DNA from: an uncultured Lachnospiraceae bacterium
Lineage (GTDB): Bacteria; Bacillota; Clostridia; Lachnospirales; Lachnospiraceae
Reading direction: 5' to 3'
DNA: 64,000 nt
Assembly: GCA_946405625.1 (NCBI GenBank)
Contig: CAMJHQ010000010.1
Location: 46,270-110,269, forward strand
Below are positions 10,846 through 19,739 of this stretch, piece by piece; the stretch's first letter is position 1, and every line of letters starts with the position of its first letter. The position numbers and the translations under genes were made by a program. Below the pieces are notes generated by a model. It was given only the letters and a program-made list of their open reading frames with translations. It searched no databases and was not told the DNA's origin.

Positions 10846-12549
10846 TCAATAACCATAAAGATCACTTAAATCAGCTTCCTTACAGACTTTACCTTCAACA
10901 GCATCTTTCTCATACGGAAATGCTATATAATCAGAAGCCGTAATACCGGCCTTTACAACTATTTCTGTTCCATAATAGATTTTGCCCGTTGAAATTACCT
11001 GCTTCTTAAGTCTTCCGTTTTCACGCTTCATAACATAATAGGATGCATTTTCCTTTTTACAAAGTGCAAGCGGAATAACTATTTCATTCTGAAGGGATTC
11101 ATAGTTTGAGGTTTGAGCAGTTGTTACTTCAACCCACATGTTTTCACTTAAATCTTCACCACAATCTATAACTACAGATACGGGATATGAAGATGCAGTA
11201 TATTCATAATATCCGCCACTTTCAGATGGATTTTCGGCAATCTTTGAAACCTTACCTGTATAAGACATTCCGGTATCATATGAAAAGATATCTACCTGCT
11301 CACCGATATATATTTCATCCAGGCTCAGCTCATCTACATTGATAACAGCCGAATATACACCGGAAGCATCTATGACAATCGCAGGAGACATTCCACTGTA
11401 AACATCATCAGTTACTTCATTAAATCTGACTACTCCGTCAAATTCAGCCAAAACCTTACACTTTTCTATAGCTTTTTCCTGTCTCTTTATCGATAGGTTC
11501 TGGTTCTGAATTCTGAGATTAAGATTCCTGATCTCTTCATTCTTAAGCCTGATGGCTCTTGCCAACTCAGTCTTGGTATAAACAATCTCAGGGTTTTCAA
11601 GTTGTTCGTCCTGTTCCTTCTTAAGTTCCTCTAAAGCTTTATCGACTTCAGCTTCGGCTTTATTCGCCACATCCATTGCCTGTTCATATTTTTTCTGCTT
11701 CTCATTGCAATCGGAAGTCGCCTTTTCAAGTTTTTCTGTAATCTCTAATAAAGCATTATATTTTTGACCATAAGTCGTATTTGCTCTTTCTAACACTGTA
11801 CAAAGTCCACCATGTTGACTTATGATTACTTTATCTAACTTATAAACATCGTTTTTAATTTCTTCATCAGTTCTTGGTATTTTTTCGGGAACCGCATCTG
11901 TACAAGTGGCAATATTATTTTTTTTGTAAAAATCATCAAGCTCCTTACTAGCCTTATCGCGATCTATCACGCTAAGATCATATTCTTTCTGTTTTGTATC
12001 CATTTCGTCCTTTAATTCAAGGACCGTCTTCTGTGCTTCGTTATATTCCGTAAGTGGAGCGATTGTCTTTTCAGAAGCTTCATCATAAGCCTTCTCAGCC
12101 TCTTCCAGCTTCTTCTCAGCCGGTGTTTTCGGAATTTCAGCATCATCTTCTATAGGCGTCGTATTATTCAGCTTTTCCAGCTGATTTTCCGCAAGCCTAA
12201 GATCGGTATATGATACCTGTAGCTGGGCATACATTGTATCAAGCTTAAGGCTTTCCTGTGTTGTATCATATTCAAGAATTACATCTCCTGCTTTAACACT
12301 GTCGCCCGGAGACGCATAAATACCCTTAACAAGCTTGTCTTTCTCTATATAAATATTCTGTTCATCGCTTACGACCACATTTCCGCTGAAGCTGGATGAG
12401 CTTTCATACCAGTTTCCGACAAAATAACTTACCGGATATACCTTTACCGGATCCGAATTCTTCCTTTTCGTTCGGTAAATGTATGCGCCGCCGAGAGCTG
12501 CTCCGACAATTAAAAGCAGTGTGATCAGCGTTATTATAAACTTTTTCAT
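10846..12549 (-). CDS. Membrane-fusion/adaptor protein of ABC exporter with long coiled coil
   Basis: 567-residue HlyD/RND-type adaptor. One N-terminal membrane helix (about 4-27) acts as an uncleaved anchor. A split biotinyl-lipoyl domain follows (YASPGDSVKAGDVILEYD near 95-115 and the matching half near 375). Between the two halves lies an unusually long charged alpha-helical hairpin of roughly 250 residues, rich in Glu, Lys and Gln. The C-terminal part has beta-barrel and membrane-proximal domains. It overlaps the upstream ATPase gene by four bases (ATGA), so translation is coupled, and it precedes the permease. It is the second of two adaptors in the cluster. Confidence 0.88.
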   Translation of the reverse strand: MKKFIITLITLLLIVGAALGGAYIYRTKRKNSDPVKVYPVSYFVGNWYESSSSFSGNVVVSDEQNIYIEKDKLVKGIYASPGDSVKAGDVILEYDTTQESLKLDTMYAQLQVSYTDLRLAENQLEKLNNTTPIEDDAEIPKTPAEKKLEEAEKAYDEASEKTIAPLTEYNEAQKTVLELKDEMDTKQKEYDLSVIDRDKASKELDDFYKKNNIATCTDAVPEKIPRTDEEIKNDVYKLDKVIISQHGGLCTVLERANTTYGQKYNALLEITEKLEKATSDCNEKQKKYEQAMDVANKAEAEVDKALEELKKEQDEQLENPEIVYTKTELARAIRLKNEEIRNLNLRIQNQNLSIKRQEKAIEKCKVLAEFDGVVRFNEVTDDVYSGMSPAIVIDASGVYSAVINVDELSLDEIYIGEQVDIFSYDTGMSYTGKVSKIAENPSESGGYYEYTASSYPVSVVIDCGEDLSENMWVEVTTAQTSNYESLQNEIVIPLALCKKENASYYVMKRENGRLKKQVISTGKIYYGTEIVVKAGITASDYIAFPYEKDAVEGKVCKEADLSDLYGY

Positions 12550-13277
12550 ACATTTCCTCCGAAATCAGGGGAGGCTTCAAAAGCCGCATCAACATCAGCT
12601 ATACTGCTGGAATCGCTTGTTATCTCACCATCAAATATAGAAATTATCCTGTCTGCCTGCTCTGCTACTTCTCGAGCATGAGTGATCATTATAACTGTTA
12701 CGCCTTCTTCGTTAAGCTTTCTGAAAAGCTGCATAACCTGAATACCTGATTTAGAATCAAGAGCTCCCGTAGGTTCATCAGCAAGAAGGATTTTAGGACT
12801 GTTAACCATTGCTCTGGCAATCGCAACTCTCTGCTTCTGTCCACCCGACAACTGGGTAGGCTTAAAGTACATTCTGTCTTCAAGGCCGACCTTGATCAGC
12901 GCATCCTTGCAAAGCATCTTCCTTTCTTTTCTCGGAACTGCTGCATACTGGAGCGGAAGCTCAACATTCTGAAGTGCAGTCTGCCTCGGAAGCAGATTGA
13001 AATTCTGAAATACAAATCCGATATATTTGTTTCTGATGCGTGAAAGCATCTTGTCATTTAATTTACTGATATCCGAACCGTCAAGAAAGAAGGATCCGCT
13101 GGTTGGTTTATCCAGGCATCCAACAATATTCATAAGGGTAGACTTACCGGAGCCTGAAGGTCCCATAATTGCAACATATTCGCCTTCCTCTACTCCGAGA
13201 TTGATATTCTTAAGTACTGGTACATCAATTCCACCCTGAGAATAGTTTTTAAAAATTTCTTTCAGTTCAAGAAGCAT
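12546..13277 (-). CDS. ABC transporter ATP-binding protein (MacB/LolD type)
   Basis: ATPase that powers the exporter with the MacB-type permease downstream. Its 243 residues contain Walker [10 protein letters not shown] (about 38-46), Q-loop VFQNFNLLP, signature [14 protein letters not shown], Walker [13 protein letters not shown] and the H-loop MITHARE. Best relatives are the LolD/MacB/FtsE group. It ends in the start of the second adaptor gene (4-base overlap) and starts six bases after the first adaptor gene, so all four components are one transcriptional unit. Confidence 0.95.
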   Translation of the reverse strand: MLLELKEIFKNYSQGGIDVPVLKNINLGVEEGEYVAIMGPSGSGKSTLMNIVGCLDKPTSGSFFLDGSDISKLNDKMLSRIRNKYIGFVFQNFNLLPRQTALQNVELPLQYAAVPRKERKMLCKDALIKVGLEDRMYFKPTQLSGGQKQRVAIARAMVNSPKILLADEPTGALDSKSGIQVMQLFRKLNEEGVTVIMITHAREVAEQADRIISIFDGEITSDSSSIADVDAAFEASPDFGGNV

Positions 13278-13283
13278 CAGATG

Positions 13284-14777
13284 CTACTCCCCTTTCGGTT
13301 CAGCATTATCATTCATGCCGGGGTCAATATCCTGCATTAATTCTTCATCAGTCAGATAGTCGGTACTGAATTCGATATTCTCATCACCACCGAGATCCCC
13401 GCCAACGTCATCACTAGGGCTGATTTCATAATCTCCACCCATATCATCTCCTGGGCCGATTCCGAAATCTCCGCCCATGTCACCACCGGGGCCGATTCCG
13501 AAGTCTCCGCCCATATCATCTCCCGGACCACCCGGAACTAAGCCACCATTCGGATCATCCATCATTTCCTGCATATATTCATCATAATTGGTAGTTGTAG
13601 GGCATCCGTTCTCGATATAATAATCCGGATATGCTATAAAGTCTTCCTCTGTAATACCGGATTTAATCTCATAAGAATCAGTATTTTCATCATACTCACC
13701 TACCGAAACCTCGGTTTTCTCAATATGATCATTTACCTGCTTCCATACAAAGTATCCGCCCTCTTCAAGCATCATGTAATATGAAGGAAGATATAATCCC
13801 TGCTTAACCTCTGACTGTCCGTTATCAATTTCAAGATACAAATGCTGGCCGAGCATAAGTCCATCCGTCGAATCAGGATTAACGTAAAAAGAATATTTGG
13901 ATGCGGAATCTCCCGGTCCCATCATATAATAATAGCTGTCACCTTCATTCTTCTGAGGCTCCAGATCAATCTTCGTTATTACGCCATGCCATACATCATC
14001 ATTAACTCTTGATCTGATAAGAATAGGAGTTCCCTGATTAAGAGAACGTATATTCTGCTCGGATACAGTTCCTTTAATTCTAAAATCACCTTCAGCAATG
14101 ATAGTTATAAAACCATCGTCACCGCTTGTCCCCATCGGACCATAGCCTGATGAAGAATTCTGATTAATCGACTTGATCATACCATCCATCGGAGCAGTAA
14201 CCGCTGCCTGTTTTATGGATTCTTCCTGTTTCTGGATTTCAAGCTGCTTAATTGAAAGACTGTAGTTAGCCTCATTCAGACTGGCATTATAACTGTTGAT
14301 CTGACTAGTAAGCGATAATCTCTCATCCTCACTAGTTGCCTTATCTCTCTGGTTTACCAGATCATCAATAGTAGCAGCTGTGCTGTTAATGTTGTTATAT
14401 ATACCCTGAAGATCCAGGTTCATCTGTTCAAGCTGGAGCTCCATTTCCTGAGTATCATATATGAAGAGCTCATCTCCCTCCTTGACACTGTCTCCAACCT
14501 TTACAAAAATTTCTTTGACAGTTTTAGAGGAATCCTTGTTTACGCTTTTGGTCTCCTGGGATTCGACTATGCCCATAAATCTTGTCTCAAGACCTACATA
14601 GCCCGAATTGACGATTTCATCGACCTTCTGAACATATACAACCCTTCCGTCCTTAAGAACCTTGCCGTCACTTTTTCTGAACCAGAACCAGTAAACAGCA
14701 GCAGAACCCGCAAGAAGAATAATTATGATCAAAAAGATAATCAAACCTTTTTTACTTTTCTTCGTCTGATTCTCCAT
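13284..14777 (-). CDS. Membrane-fusion/adaptor protein with Gly/Asp-rich tail repeats
   Basis: 497-residue adaptor of the same exporter. Membrane anchor about residues 10-33 after KKSKKG; lipoyl half-motif VKVGDSVKEGDELFIYD near 93; a short coiled-coil hairpin (about 110-195); second lipoyl half AAVTAPMDGMIKSINQ; beta-barrel domains to about 400. The C-terminal 90 residues are disordered and acidic with 12-residue repeats based on GGDFGIGPGDDM (residues about 422-457). Paired with a second, coiled-coil-rich adaptor downstream; two different adaptors for one ATPase and one permease suggests a heteromeric periplasm-like conduit or alternative substrate receptors. Confidence 0.88.
   Translation of the reverse strand: MENQTKKSKKGLIIFLIIIILLAGSAAVYWFWFRKSDGKVLKDGRVVYVQKVDEIVNSGYVGLETRFMGIVESQETKSVNKDSSKTVKEIFVKVGDSVKEGDELFIYDTQEMELQLEQMNLDLQGIYNNINSTAATIDDLVNQRDKATSEDERLSLTSQINSYNASLNEANYSLSIKQLEIQKQEESIKQAAVTAPMDGMIKSINQNSSSGYGPMGTSGDDGFITIIAEGDFRIKGTVSEQNIRSLNQGTPILIRSRVNDDVWHGVITKIDLEPQKNEGDSYYYMMGPGDSASKYSFYVNPDSTDGLMLGQHLYLEIDNGQSEVKQGLYLPSYYMMLEEGGYFVWKQVNDHIEKTEVSVGEYDENTDSYEIKSGITEEDFIAYPDYYIENGCPTTTNYDEYMQEMMDDPNGGLVPGGPGDDMGGDFGIGPGGDMGGDFGIGPGDDMGGDYEISPSDDVGGDLGGDENIEFSTDYLTDEELMQDIDPGMNDNAEPKGE
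13407..13514 (-). repeat. 36-bp in-frame tandem repeat (three units)
   Basis: Three 36-base units encode GGDFGIGPGGDM, GGDFGIGPGDDM and GGDYEISPSDDV, followed by a partial GGD. The first two are almost identical and the third is diverged. The repeat is inside the C-terminal tail of the adaptor gene and could vary in copy number without breaking the frame. Confidence 0.85.
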
Positions 14778-14997
14778 CTATATCAAAACCTCTTTCATCA
14801 GATTTGGAAAAAACTTTCTTAACCCATACTATTAGATAAATCACTACCGGAATGATCATTGAAACAAAGACCATCGGAAGCAGATATTTGCTCCCCGTAA
14901 TGATACAATAAATAATCCCACCGAACAACGAAACAATTATTAAGATTATCAGTAGAGAAATTAATCTTTTGAAAATGTTATTCTTCACCTTCTCCAT
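14752..14997 (-). CDS. Small two-helix membrane protein
   Basis: 81 residues: basic N-terminus (EKVKNNIFKR), two hydrophobic helices (about 11-32 and 38-60) and a short acidic tail (DERGFDIDGESDEEK). It overlaps the 3' end of rarA by 20 bases and the 5' end of the adaptor gene by 26 bases, so it is translationally packed between them. No family recognised. Its position suggests an accessory subunit of the exporter rather than a partner of RarA. Confidence 0.7.
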   Translation of the reverse strand: MEKVKNNIFKRLISLLIILIIVSLFGGIIYCIITGSKYLLPMVFVSMIIPVVIYLIVWVKKVFSKSDERGFDIDGESDEEK

Positions 14998-16309
14998 CCT
15001 TTATATACTTAAACCATTCCTGTATTTTCTTCTCATATCCGTTATCAGAAGGAATATAGAATTCGCTTCCGACAAGCTGATCCGGAAGGTACTGCTGATC
15101 CACATAATGATTTGGAAAATCATGCGCATATTTATATCCAACATGCCCGAGTTCAGCAGATCCGGCGTAATGTGCATCTCTGAGATGCGGCGGAACTGTA
15201 GCATTAGCTACATTTTTAACAGCCTCATTTGCTGCAAAGATTGCATTTACAACCGAATTACTCTTAGGTGCCGTCGCTACATATGTAGCTGCATGAGCAA
15301 GTATTATCTGTGCTTCCGGAAGTCCGACTCGTTCAACAGCCAAAGCACAGGCAGTCGCAACCTGAATTGCCTGCGGATCCGCATTACCGACATCCTCTGA
15401 CGCACAGATCATAATCCTTCTTGCAATAAATGTAACACTCTCGCCGCCATAAAGCATCTTTGCCAGGTAGTATACAGCAGCATCGGGATCAGATCCTCTC
15501 ATTGACTTGATAAATGCAGAGATTATATCGTAATGATTATCCCCATCCTTATCATATCTTATGGACCTTCGCTGTACGCACTCTTCGGCAACCTTTAAGT
15601 CAATCTCAATAAGACCTGTTTCTTCGTTCCTGTCTGTAGAAAGAATTCCAAGTTCAACAGCATTAAGAGCATGTCTCGCATCGCCTTCCGAAATATCAGC
15701 AAGGAAACTGACCGCCTCATCGGTTATGGATGCCTTATAGACTCCCATACCCTTATCCTTATCATAAACCGCACGTCTTATCAGTTCTTCGATATTCTCT
15801 TTACTGAGAGGTTTAAGCTCAAAAATCGTAGAACGAGAAACAAGAGCCCCGTTTACCTCAAAGTATGGATTCTCAGTAGTCGCACCAATAAGAATAACCG
15901 TTCCGTTCTCAACAAAAGGAAGCAGATAATCCTGCTGTGCCTTATTAAATCTATGAATCTCGTCAATGAAAAGGATGGTCTTTCTGCCGTACATACCAAG
16001 GTTTTCCTTGGCTTTATCAACAACAGCTTCCATATCCTTCTTACCTGATGCCGTGGCATTCAATTCACAGAATTCCGACTTTGTAGTTTTAGCAATTACC
16101 TGAGCAATTGTAGTTTTTCCTGTTCCCGGCGGGCCATAAAAAATGACAGAACCAAGTCTGTCTGCTTTTATTGCACGGTAAAGAAGCTTATCCTTCCCGA
16201 GAATATGCTCCTGTCCTACAATCTCATCTAAATTGTCAGGTCTTAATCTGCTGGCAAGGGGAGCGTTGACCTTCTGCTCCTCCTGCCTCATGTATTCAAA
16301 CAAATCCAT
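14978..16309 (-). CDS. rarA: Replication-associated recombination protein RarA (MgsA) AAA+ ATPase
   Basis: Homologue of E. coli RarA/yeast Mgs1, a clamp-loader-like ATPase acting at stalled replication forks. The 443 residues include RPDNLDEIVGQEHIL, Walker A GPPGTGKTT (near residue 57), Walker B LFIDEIHRFNKAQQDYLLP, sensor I GATTENPYFEVN and the C-terminal tetramerisation domain with KMLYGGESVTFIARRI and the closing DFPNHYVDQQYLPD. Full length. It lies between the response-regulator gene and the exporter genes in the same direction; whether the link is functional or only co-transcription is not visible. Confidence 0.96.
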   Translation of the reverse strand: MDLFEYMRQEEQKVNAPLASRLRPDNLDEIVGQEHILGKDKLLYRAIKADRLGSVIFYGPPGTGKTTIAQVIAKTTKSEFCELNATASGKKDMEAVVDKAKENLGMYGRKTILFIDEIHRFNKAQQDYLLPFVENGTVILIGATTENPYFEVNGALVSRSTIFELKPLSKENIEELIRRAVYDKDKGMGVYKASITDEAVSFLADISEGDARHALNAVELGILSTDRNEETGLIEIDLKVAEECVQRRSIRYDKDGDNHYDIISAFIKSMRGSDPDAAVYYLAKMLYGGESVTFIARRIMICASEDVGNADPQAIQVATACALAVERVGLPEAQIILAHAATYVATAPKSNSVVNAIFAANEAVKNVANATVPPHLRDAHYAGSAELGHVGYKYAHDFPNHYVDQQYLPDQLVGSEFYIPSDNGYEKKIQEWFKYIKDGEGEE

Positions 16310-16339
16310 AATCAGCCTCTTTTAACAGGTCAATCAATC

Positions 16340-16729
16340 TTATAAAAGTCCCAGCTTCTTAATGATATAATCGAACTTCATTATATCTATAGGCTTGCAG
16401 ATATAATCATCATAATCGTTACTTGCATACGAAGCATCGAACTCCTCATCAAGTGCGGATATCATTACGATCTTACATCTGGAAATACGTGGTATACCAA
16501 GCTTTCTTTCTGCATCTCTTATTGATTGAAGAACCTTATATCCATCTATCTTCGGCATCATTATATCAAGGCAGACGAGATCAAACTCCTTGCCCTCTGA
16601 TACAGATTTTACAAACTGATCAACTGCTTCAATACCATCCGTAGCCAGAACAACTTCTCCATATCTGGAAAGAAGTTTAGATAAAAACTTTCCGCTGGCT
16701 ATATCATCTTCTGCTATTAATACCTTCAT
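16340..16729 (-). CDS. Single-domain response regulator (receiver only)
   Basis: 129-residue CheY-like receiver with no output domain. The start is set at 16729 (MKVLIAEDDIASGKFL), which has GGAGG six bases upstream; a longer in-frame start at 16762 lies inside the upstream TetR gene. Acidic pocket EDD (about 7-9), phospho-acceptor Asp in VCLDIMMPKIDGYKVL (about 56), Ser in IVMISALD and Lys in YICKPID are all present. It starts two bases after the TetR stop codon. No histidine kinase is nearby, so its partner is unknown. Confidence 0.9.
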   Translation of the reverse strand: MKVLIAEDDIASGKFLSKLLSRYGEVVLATDGIEAVDQFVKSVSEGKEFDLVCLDIMMPKIDGYKVLQSIRDAERKLGIPRISRCKIVMISALDEEFDASYASNDYDDYICKPIDIMKFDYIIKKLGLL

Positions 16730-16731
16730 CC

Positions 16732-17325
16732 TCAACCTCCAACCTTTATGTGTTCCAACCACTTGTTAACATATCCGATAACCCGGCTTTTAAACTGACC
16801 GTTACGATAATGGATACGTCTGTCAAGTGTATACATCATAAACATTCCGCATAATGTATTTGCCAATTCTGCGGCTGTAAAATAATCGGTTATTTCTTTA
16901 TTATCGATAGCCCCCTGAAACAACCCGGTAAGGAATTCAATCCTGTTCCGAATTCCTTCCTCAACATAATCTCTGGTGTATGTGTTATGTAGAAGTTCCT
17001 CATGCTGAAGAATCAGCGTTGATAATGTAAAGTAATTCTCATAATAAGAGGTAAGCGAATCGACATACATATCGATTTTCCCAAGATAACTGCAATCTCT
17101 TGATGAAATAGTCTTAAAAATACCCTTATCGAATTTAAAATATGTCTTTACAATATCCTGCAGGAGCTCATTTACATCGGAATAATACTTGTAGATCATA
17201 GCTTCCGGAATATTAACCCTCATGGAAATATTCGCAAAACTGAGAAGTGCAAGTCCTGCATCACTGATAAGATCTATAGCAGAGGATAATATTCTGTCTT
17301 GAACCGATATAAATTCTTCGTTCAT
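16732..17325 (-). CDS. TetR/AcrR-family transcriptional regulator
   Basis: 197-residue ligand-responsive repressor. N-terminal helix-turn-helix about residues 10-55 (ALLSFANISMRVNIPEAMIYKYYSDVNELLQDIV; the YKYY recognition helix is typical of TetR). The remaining helical domain is the unique ligand pocket. It is the first gene of the run TetR, response regulator, rarA, small membrane protein, ABC exporter, and probably represses its own promoter (17370-17398), controlling the exporter. Confidence 0.88.
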   Translation of the reverse strand: MNEEFISVQDRILSSAIDLISDAGLALLSFANISMRVNIPEAMIYKYYSDVNELLQDIVKTYFKFDKGIFKTISSRDCSYLGKIDMYVDSLTSYYENYFTLSTLILQHEELLHNTYTRDYVEEGIRNRIEFLTGLFQGAIDNKEITDYFTAAELANTLCGMFMMYTLDRRIHYRNGQFKSRVIGYVNKWLEHIKVGG

Positions 17326-17343
17326 GACACTCCTCCCTACTAC

Positions 17344-17358
17344 TAAAATGAAATTTTA
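17344..17358. promoter_or_regulatory. Possible TetR operator palindrome
   Basis: TAAAAT GAA ATTTTA, a perfect 6+6 palindrome just downstream of the -10 box, within the untranslated leader of the TetR gene. Such placement suits autorepression. The sequence is AT-only in its arms, so chance occurrence is possible. Confidence 0.4.
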
Positions 17359-17369
17359 AACCACTTTAT

Positions 17370-17398
17370 ATTATATTGCTTTAAAACTTTTAAGTCAA
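17370..17398 (-). promoter_or_regulatory. Promoter of the TetR-exporter operon
   Basis: Minus strand TTGACT, 17 bases, TATAAT; start codon about 45 bases downstream with GGGAGGAG before it. Confidence 0.78.
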
Positions 17399-17414
17399 CA
17401 CTGATACACCCACA

Positions 17415-17447
17415 AATAAATAAGGGCTATCTTTTCAGATAGCCCTT
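17415..17447 (-). terminator. Terminator of the cold-shock gene
   Basis: 11-bp perfect stem AAGGGCTATCT / AGATAGCCCTT (17422-17432 with 17437-17447), four-base loop, T-rich 3' side on the minus strand (ATTTATTTG). Confidence 0.9.
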
Positions 17448-17471
17448 CGTCACTCATAAAAAATGTATCGA

Positions 17472-17675
17472 TTACTTTATAACAGTTACATTTGTAGCCT
17501 GAGGTCCCTTAGCTCCCTCAGTTACATCGAACTCAACCGGTGCACCCTTCTCAAGTGTTTTAAAGCCTTCCATTGCAATTCCTGAAAAATGAACGAATAC
17601 CTCGTTACCTGCTTCATCAACAATAAAACCGTATCCCTTCTCAGGACTGAAAAACTTTACTGTACCCTTTGACAT
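17472..17675 (-). CDS. Cold shock protein (CSD, RNA chaperone)
   Basis: 67-residue OB-fold protein that binds single-stranded RNA/DNA and melts mRNA structures at low temperature. RNP1-like KGYGFIVDE and RNP2-like VFVHFSGI are both present; start [17 protein letters not shown]. Full length, with its own promoter and terminator. The 50-base leader is much shorter than the structured E. coli cspA leader. Confidence 0.97.
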   Translation of the reverse strand: MSKGTVKFFSPEKGYGFIVDEAGNEVFVHFSGIAMEGFKTLEKGAPVEFDVTEGAKGPQATNVTVIK

Positions 17676-17725
17676 TTCCCTAACTCCTTAAAACATAAAA
17701 TATTTGTGTGATACAACACTACTAG

Positions 17726-17754
17726 AATATATCACAAAAAATGATTTGAGTCAA
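17726..17754 (-). promoter_or_regulatory. Promoter of the cold-shock gene
   Basis: Minus strand TTGACT, 17 bases, TATATT, about 45 bases before the start codon. Confidence 0.78.
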
Positions 17755-17770
17755 GAATCGATTAACATAA

Positions 17771-18412
17771 TCACTTAATGATCACAGATAATTTATTTGA
17801 TTTCCGACAATAATGATAAACATTATTCGACAGTATAGTTTCTTTGTCAAGGCAGGTCCTGTTTACATCTCTTACCATGAAGATCAACCAGTCAACGTTA
17901 TTATCAATCGATGCTTCCGAAACAATCAGATATTCATGTATGCTGGATGGGATTATATAATAATCATCTTCAAGCAGTTCAGATATCTTACAAAGCAACT
18001 TATCATATAATATCACCGGCGAACCATAAAATCCGTTTATATTACTGAGGTAAAGATACGGCGTAACCGGAAAATCCTCCGAATCCATATCTCCATTAAA
18101 CTTATCAAGCAATCCGTTAATGATATTATCCAGCCTATCAATCTTTGGCGGAAACATTCTCATTGTATTTCCCAGTGCAACTCTGTAAAGCTCTTCATCA
18201 TCAAGCTCGACATTTTCCAGATCAGCCCTTGTAACCTTCTTTGTCTCTACACTACCGTTATCATCGATAAACAGATTATAGGTAACATAAAGGTCGAGGT
18301 ATTCCCTATACGGAATAGTATCAAGATCATCTCTCACATTTTCAAAATTATCGAGTGTAATGCATACACCTTTAATTAGTTCTTCTTTATTTAATTTGCT
18401 CATATCTCCCAC
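17771..18412 (-). CDS. DUF5688-like protein of unknown function
   Basis: 213-residue acidic cytoplasmic protein with no membrane segment. The plan (an N-terminal EELIKGVC segment, a PPKIDRL middle, PYLYLSNINGFYGSPVILYDKLL and the motif DDYYIIPSSIHEYLIVSEAS) resembles the DUF5688 family that is common in Lachnospiraceae; this is recognition by eye. It starts GTG at 18412 with an in-frame ATG three codons later at 18403; neither has an ideally spaced ribosome site. It lies 36 bases downstream of hisC and is probably co-transcribed. Function unknown. Confidence 0.72.
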   Translation of the reverse strand: MGDMSKLNKEELIKGVCITLDNFENVRDDLDTIPYREYLDLYVTYNLFIDDNGSVETKKVTRADLENVELDDEELYRVALGNTMRMFPPKIDRLDNIINGLLDKFNGDMDSEDFPVTPYLYLSNINGFYGSPVILYDKLLCKISELLEDDYYIIPSSIHEYLIVSEASIDNNVDWLIFMVRDVNRTCLDKETILSNNVYHYCRKSNKLSVIIK

Positions 18413-18448
18413 TTTCCGGGAGCATTAATTGTAATAGGTAAAAAAAGA

Positions 18449-19507
18449 TTAGCAAATGTCTTTCAGAAAATCAACGACTTTTTCCATATCTGCTCGCGTT
18501 CCGATCGTAATACGGAGAAATTCATTAATTCTCGGAAGATTGAAGTATCTGAAATAGATTCCCGCCTCTCTTGCTTTATCAAAAACTTCCTTGGCACTGA
18601 TTCCCGAAGGTGATGCAAATACAAAGTTTGATGAAGAATCAAGTACCTTAAATCCAAGCTTCGTGAGTTCATCGGAAAACCATTTTCTTGTCTCCTTGAT
18701 CAGACTGATCGTAGATCTGAAATATTCATCATCCTTCACTGAAGCTGTTCCAAGAATAATGGACGGCATATTAATTGTATATGAATTATATGAATACTTA
18801 ACATCATTCAGATACTTGATAAGTGTCTCATTTGAAACCGCATATCCAATTCTCATTCCGGCCATGGATCTGGACTTGGAAAATGTTCTTACAACAACAA
18901 GGTTATTATAAGTATCAACCATATCGATAACAGAGGATCCTTCATCAGCAAAATCAATATATGCTTCATCGCATATAACGATGCTGTCAGGATTGGACTC
19001 TATAATATCTATAACCTTTTCTCTTTCAAGGAGAATAGATGTAGGCGCATTCGGATTAGCAAAAACAATACCGCCGTTAGGCTTCTTATAATCCTCGGGA
19101 TCTATAGTAAAATCGTCCTTAAGACTTATGGTTTCATAGTCTATTCCAAGCAGTTCTGCCCATACAGGATAAAAAGAATATGTCACATCAGGGAAAAGAA
19201 TCTTCTTATCTGAATTGAAGTATGTCATGAAGCACATGGCAAGTACATCATCCGAACCTACTCCTACGAACACCTGAGATGGCTTAACATTATGATACGA
19301 CGCAAGTGCCTCACAGAGATCCCCGACAGTCGGATCAGGATATTTTCTGAACATATCCGTATCCATATTATTGATAAGCTTTTCAACCTCAGGTGACGGC
19401 CCGTAAGGGTTTTCGTTTGTATTAAGCTTTATAACATTATCATCCTTCGGCTGCTCACCCGGTACATAAGGTTCCACACGTCTGATATTTTTCTCCCAAG
19501 TATACAT
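18449..19507 (-). CDS. hisC: Histidinol-phosphate aminotransferase
   Basis: PLP-dependent fold-type I aminotransferase of histidine biosynthesis, converting imidazole-acetol phosphate to histidinol phosphate with glutamate. 352 residues. Motifs: NTNENPYGPSP (near 28-38), VGVGSDDVL, FANPNAPTS, ICDEAYIDFA (Asp for the PLP pyridine nitrogen) and RTFSKSRSMAGMRIGY with the Schiff-base Lys. No other his genes are adjacent. Paralogues of this family can act on other substrates, so the specific role rests on family resemblance. A promoter-like site lies at 19584-19612. Confidence 0.9.
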   Translation of the reverse strand: MYTWEKNIRRVEPYVPGEQPKDDNVIKLNTNENPYGPSPEVEKLINNMDTDMFRKYPDPTVGDLCEALASYHNVKPSQVFVGVGSDDVLAMCFMTYFNSDKKILFPDVTYSFYPVWAELLGIDYETISLKDDFTIDPEDYKKPNGGIVFANPNAPTSILLEREKVIDIIESNPDSIVICDEAYIDFADEGSSVIDMVDTYNNLVVVRTFSKSRSMAGMRIGYAVSNETLIKYLNDVKYSYNSYTINMPSIILGTASVKDDEYFRSTISLIKETRKWFSDELTKLGFKVLDSSSNFVFASPSGISAKEVFDKAREAGIYFRYFNLPRINEFLRITIGTRADMEKVVDFLKDIC

Positions 19508-19583
19508 GATTTTGTCCTCCTAATCTATTACCACAGGGATATCCCTCCGATATAGTTTATCATAACATATTTAAATTAATAAA

Positions 19584-19612
19584 TTTATACACTATAGGTA
19601 TATACAACACAA
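19584..19612 (-). promoter_or_regulatory. Possible hisC promoter
   Basis: Minus strand TTGTGT, 17 bases, TATAAA. The region is very AT-rich, so other boxes are possible. Confidence 0.4.
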
Positions 19613-19618
19613 TACAGG

Positions 19619-19659
19619 TTTAAACAATCCAATTCGAATTTAAATAATCCAATACCGAA
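19619..19659. repeat. 20-21 bp tandem repeat (two units)
   Basis: TTTAAACAATCCAATTCGAA followed directly by a 21-base copy differing mainly at TTTAAATAATCCAATACC. A weaker third unit may precede. It lies between hisC and the terminator of the zinc-ribbon gene. Confidence 0.6.
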
Positions 19660-19683
19660 TATATATTACACTGCATGCATATA

Positions 19684-19717
19684 AACAAAATAATGGACTA
19701 CCATAACGGTAGTCCAT
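19684..19717 (-). terminator. Terminator of the zinc-ribbon membrane protein gene
   Basis: 10-bp perfect stem ATGGACTACC / GGTAGTCCAT (19693-19702 with 19708-19717), five-base loop, then TATTTTGTTTA on the minus strand. Confidence 0.85.
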
Positions 19718-19739
19718 CATGCAATAACATATTATATTA

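Noticed and set aside
19508..19690. Possible T-box or histidine attenuator before hisC
   Set aside because: No T-box sequence, no run of His codons and no terminator near the hisC start; only short AT-rich repeats.
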